Below, in pieces: positions 60,134 through 64,000 of a stretch of DNA of 64,000 nt. Both the position numbers and the translations under genes were made by a program. The notes beneath the pieces were generated by a model. It did not search any database. It was given only the letters and a program-made list of their open reading frames with translations, and was not told where the DNA came from. Source of the DNA: Rhea pennata (taxonomy: Eukaryota > Chordata > Aves > Rheiformes > Rheidae); NCBI RefSeq assembly GCF_028389875.1, contig NC_084663.1, forward strand, positions 215,474,876-215,538,875, given 5' to 3'. Every line of letters begins with the position of its first letter. The stretch's first letter is position 1.

Positions 60134-60212
60134 AAACTTGATAGCCAAGGATCTCCCTGTTTTTATGTACAGTCAAGAGGGAGACTTGATAACTGAATAT
60201 CCGTACATCCAG
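60134..60212 (+). CDS. ADAM metalloprotease, exon 4 (prodomain)
   Basis: This exon has 79 nt, with a good acceptor (TTCTGTTTTGACTTTCAG) and a consensus donor (CCAG|GTAAGT). The first base completes the lysine codon split with exon 3. It then reads NLIAKDLPVFMYSQEG and DLITEYPYIQ. The K-N-L-(L/I)-x-x-x-L-P-V-F-x-Y core and the terminal P-x-I-Q are typical of ADAM prodomains and best match the ADAM20/21 type. The exon ends at phase 0. The other two frames contain stops. Confidence 0.9.
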
Positions 60213-60842
60213 GTAAGTCTAGATGTATGTCAAAGACACAACATTGAGTAGAGCTAAATTATCATCCTCCTTTTAGGGTCATCTGATTATACCTATGAAT
60301 CTAAGCAAGAAATAGCTTTCTGTTTTTCAGGCAATTTTCTAAAAATTCACCATTTTTACATTTTAAAAAAAAGAAAGAAGGAAATTGCATAAAGATCTAG
60401 AAAACAAAACAATTTCAGATTGATCAGAACAACACTTGATTTCAAACTTCTAAAGTTTCTTAAATAAACATAATTTTGTGTCATCAAAAAAAAAGAAATA
60501 CCAAATAGGTATTTCTATATAACTATATTTCTATATAACTAGAAGTACCAAAAAGGACTATTTCATCATTATCAAAATACTTTATTTTCTATTACTAAAG
60601 AAGGCAGTATTGATCCTCAAAGTATTTTTGCTCGTGCACATGAAATACCCTGCCCAAATGGATCAAGGATTTTGCTTGTGGTTTTTTCACATGCCCCTTC
60701 ATTGATGCAGTATTTTTCTTTTTAATCTGCGCACGGGAGCTTTTTGCACGGCAGCGGGTGCTGGAGCAGCTGCCCAGCCCAGCAATGAGCTGGGGATGCA
60801 GGTGCTGCTAGCGGAGGAGTAACGGGTGTCTGCACCTTGCAG
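60213..60842. other. ADAM intron 4
   Basis: Intron bounded by GTAAGT and TTGCAG, with AT-rich sequence. A short duplication of TATTTCTATATAACTA lies at about 60508-60541. Confidence 0.6.
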
Positions 60843-60919
60843 GAGGACTGCTACTACGAGGGGTTCGTGGAAGACACCCCAGGATCCCTCGTCTCCCTCA
60901 GCACATGCTTTGGCATCAG
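60843..60919 (+). CDS. ADAM metalloprotease, exon 5 (prodomain), gene continues past the right edge
   Basis: This exon has 77 nt, from the acceptor TGCACCTTGCAG to the donor ATCAG|GTAACT. It encodes EDCYYEGFVEDTPGSLVSLS and then TCFGI and a split arginine. The DCYY-x-G-x-V-E and SL-x-(S/A)-LSTC-x-G words are the most conserved part of the ADAM prodomain. Together the five exons give about 125 residues in one open frame. The expected next exon (starting with a glycine, then the x-I-x-P-L region) was not found before 64000. The metalloprotease zinc site, disintegrin and EGF-like domains are therefore outside the window, and catalytic competence cannot be judged. Confidence 0.92.
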
Positions 60920-61467
60920 GTAACTAAAACACAAATTGTCAGGCACAGGTGAAAAAAAATACATTACAGCTCTTACAGTATTATAGATTTAAAATGCAGC
61001 CACTTCACAGAAAAGTAGATTTTAATAAAATTCTTGTCCCACAAACAAGCTTTGTATTCTTAGAGTGCAAGCAGGCAGAAGTTTTTACATGCCGAAGATT
61101 TGCTTTACAAAGCAGCCAACTAAATAAGCACCGCTCGGCTGCTTTCCTTTGAGGAACTTTCCTCTTTGCGAGAGCTCTGAGTCCCTGAATATATTTATTT
61201 CTGACACAGCAAGCTCCAAATGTGCAACAGAAAATGGTGCGTGTAGGGGCGTGACTGTCTCTTGTAAATCAGAGCTCCCAGGGCCACGGCATTAAACCAG
61301 CGGTCGCCCCTGAATATTGTGGCCATTTCTCTCATGGTCTTTCCTATAGAGTTCATTTACTTTATAGTAATAGTCAAGCAAAAAGAAATACCAGTATAGC
61401 CTTTCCCATGAAGATTAAGAGAACTTTAAGATGAACCATCCCCAGCTGAGCAGTATAACTGAACTGA

Positions 61468-61494
61468 ATAATGTAAGTATCGTACTTACATTAT
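61468..61494. repeat. Perfect 12-bp inverted repeat with 3-nt loop
   Basis: ATAATGTAAGTA, then TCG, then TACTTACATTAT. It can form a hairpin in RNA or a cruciform in DNA. Confidence 0.95.
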
Positions 61495-62126
61495 CCCACT
61501 ACAACATTATCGATCTAAAGCTGTTAATTCTTCTCCAAAAATATCCACCTTAGGGACCTCTCTAAAAGCTCATGGAAAGGATGGATTTTTGCAAAGTGCA
61601 TCAAAGAACAAATAAACAATGTAAAATACTTCTCGCAATTGTGTGCTGTCCCTAGTGAATGCCCACTATAAACCCGCTCCTCTGGAAGCCAAGCTTTTAC
61701 TGCTTCCTCACATACGCAGTGTATTTGCAGTCAGCATCTCCAGGAGACCATCCCAAGCTACTAAGTGTCTAGATCAAAATCTAGCCCTTGTGCTTCAGGC
61801 ACGTTTCTCCATGCACAGTCTCACTATCCCTGAACTCATCAGCAACAACTGGGAAATGCCTGGTCTTTGACTCCTCCTTTGCTTTTTTCCTTACCTGTCT
61901 GCCCCTCATTCACTCAACATCATCCAAGAGAGATAGATGCTTTGGGTTATACTCCACACTCAGTCCTGGCCCTGTTTAAAATAGGGTTCAGTTGGTATAG
62001 GAAAAAAATATATAAATCCTGATTCTTCCACACTTCTCCCAACTCTGGAGCCGCTTCACGGCCAGGACACCTCAGCAAGATCAACTGCCTTTTCGGGCAC
62101 CCACAGCTTGGACCTAGACTTGCAGG

Positions 62127-62340
62127 ACCACCGGATAATTCAGGTTGGAAGCGACCTTGGGAAGTCTCTAGTCTTACCTCCAGCTCAAAGCTGGGCAGCT
62201 GTGGGGCTACACCAGGTTACCCACGACTTTATCCAGTCAGGTCTTGAAAACCTCCAAGGACAGAGATGCCTGGGTCTCTGGGCCCTATTGTGCTGCTTAA
62301 CTGTCATCATGGGGAAAAAGTTATCCACCCTACCAAAAGA
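62127..62340 (-). mobile_element. CR1 LINE 3' fragment (reverse orientation)
   Basis: Read on plus, TTCAGGTTGGAAGCGACCTT, GGAAGTCTCTAGTCTTACCT, TCCAGTCAGGTCTTGAAAAC, CTCCAAGGACAGAGATGCCT and AACTGTCATCATGGGGAAAA follow the reverse complement of the CR1 3' UTR and the ORF2 end. It is moderately diverged, and the extreme terminal repeat is eroded. The boundary at the far end is approximate. Confidence 0.88.
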
Positions 62341-64000
62341 CATGCAGTTCCTGCTGGAAGACCTTTCTTCTGAAGGCAAGAACTTACTCTCTTCATATAC
62401 AGATGAAGTGACCCAGTGGTTACCCAAGCCACATGAAAACCTCTAGGGAACCTCCAACAAATTCTAGAAGTAACTCATTTTATCAGCTAGTAACGTTCCA
62501 GTCATGGCCGCATGGGATCTGAGTTCTTTGTGTCATGGTGGCAAGATGCTTTTAAAAATACACTAGAGAGCTGCGCTCCATATCTGTTTGTTCAGTCCAC
62601 CACAAGATAGATAGCATCTTTCTAGGCTCAGGAAGCACTGTAGGTTCTTGGTTTGAGCACTAAGGAGCTTTACAAAAGTATTGGTCTTGCTGTATATGTG
62701 AGATACTAACATATAAAGGTTTTTCTTTGTCTCAAGGACTAGATAATAAAGGAATGACAACCTTGATCAAAGCCACCTTAGAATTTTTAGCTTCTTAAAC
62801 CTGATTCTTACTCAATGCCTAAGGAACATGAGGAGCCATTAGACTCCTTAGCTGTCATGGCATTTCCTCTGCAGGAAGAGATTTCACCATGAACATAGAG
62901 TTTCACCGTTCAGCATCATTCAAAACCATCCTGGGATAATGGCAGTCTGCATCTTTACTAATCTTGTGCCAGACTCCATACCAAATGCATTCAGAGCTGG
63001 CGTTAGCCCACTTTCGGGGTGTTCAGATGATGCAGACACCAGTGCTGATCCCAAATTGTGCCTGTAGGTCCTCCTGCCGGTGAGCAACATTTGCTGAGAG
63101 ATTCACAACAATATTTTGACAGCAGTTTCCAAGACTGGGATTACACAGAGATCAGTATCGTTGCCTCGGACATCAAACAGAAATGCCCACAGTTCTGCTC
63201 CAGAATACGACCCTCCACAGTAATTCTCAGCTGCATTCCCAATTCTTTGTGGATTTTTTCCAATTCTGCTCCTGCTCAGGTAGTACAAAAGAGCAGGCAG
63301 ACCAAAGTACCAGCCTGATCCAGGCAGTTTGGGTTTCAGCACCCAAACTCAGTTCCATGATCAAAAGCCCTTCTGCCATTAAAGGATCTTCTGTCAACAC
63401 TGGTGGAGACAGCTTCGCACTTACATCTTAGCTCTCCTCACAGCCTGGATATTCTCAGGGTGAGAAAAAGGTCATTTTCTCCAATTTGAGATCTTTTTGA
63501 TAAATGCCACCAACCATGTACTAAGAAAACTGACGTTGCAAAGTCCTCTAGGTTTCTAGCTCAGTGTTTGGTGAGGCCATACTTTCCTATTTTGACATAT
63601 TAGACAGTAATACCAGACATTTCAGAACTAAATAATTTGAACTCTAGCAGAATTAAGACCTATTTAGCCTCTCTGATGAGATCAAGGCATAGGACTAAGA
63701 TCTGGGTAGACCCACCTGCACCTTCATCTTGAAACAAGCCCCTCAAAGGTCTTTGAATTGCTTAAGTGAGATTTTTGAGGATGCAGACTAAAATGAGGCA
63801 ACTTTCTAAGTAGGGGAAGCTCAGAACCTCATAAAATCAAATAAAATTTAAATCTATGGAAGCCAGTCTTCATCTGCCTACCTTTAACAGAGGTCTTTCC
63901 TCCAGGCATGCTTGGTCCAGCAATCTCTAAGGACTTCTTGGGCTGCTGCAGGCTTCGTCCTAGGGAAAATCGTGCTTTCCATTCAGACATCTGCTCCCTG

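Larger units (their letters stand above)
60920..64000. other. ADAM intron 5, incomplete
   Basis: The region follows a GTAACT donor. I searched the plus strand for the next prodomain exon, with a leading G completing arginine, and did not find it. It contains a perfect 12-bp inverted repeat and a reversed CR1 fragment. Confidence 0.5.

Noticed and set aside
1-64000. CRISPR arrays, bacterial operons, prophage or other prokaryotic systems
   Set aside because: Exon-intron genes, CR1 elements and CpG-rich blocks show vertebrate nuclear DNA. No direct-repeat arrays with spacers are present.

Overview
The window is nuclear DNA of a sauropsid, almost certainly a bird. Genes are split into short exons with GT-AG introns. 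The dominant interspersed repeats are CR1 LINE fragments, several ending in the CR1 3' signature ATTCTGTGATTCT rather than a poly(A) tail. No bacterial-type operons or ribosome-binding sites are present. Most of the sequence is intergenic or intronic.

Layout. (1) 1-3184: three minus-strand exons of SLCO2B1, an organic-anion transporter of the OATP family. They join in frame and cover the first transmembrane helices. The rest of the gene continues beyond the left edge, and the first coding exon was not found. (2) 3185-43200: a long gap without a recognised protein gene. It holds CR1 copies of very different ages, microsatellites, a large CpG-rich block (about 23.6-26.0 kb) with a TATA box and a strong splice donor on the plus strand, and a second GC-rich block near 27.3-27.8 kb. 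(3) 43.2-45.1 kb: an intact single-exon olfactory receptor, OR2AT4, on the plus strand. It has a CpG-rich stretch and a splice acceptor upstream and polyadenylation signals downstream. SLCO2B1 and OR2AT4 are also divergent neighbours in human, so this is a conserved syntenic pair. (4) 45-55.7 kb: non-coding, with two very old CR1 pieces. (5) 55.7-64.0 kb: a strongly G-skewed repeat region surrounds the signal-peptide exon of an ADAM-family metalloprotease gene on the plus strand. Five exons (signal peptide plus the first half of the prodomain) join in one open frame at about 56.97-60.92 kb. The gene runs off the right edge.

The three genes do not form a pathway: they are a membrane transporter, a chemosensory receptor and a membrane-anchored or secreted protease. 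Their proximity is inherited synteny. The most notable item is the ADAM gene. No ORF-length signal reveals it, and I recall no ADAM gene at the equivalent mammalian position between OR2AT4 and NEU3. Exon coordinates were read by eye from splice signals, phase and protein-family similarity. No alignment or database search was run.
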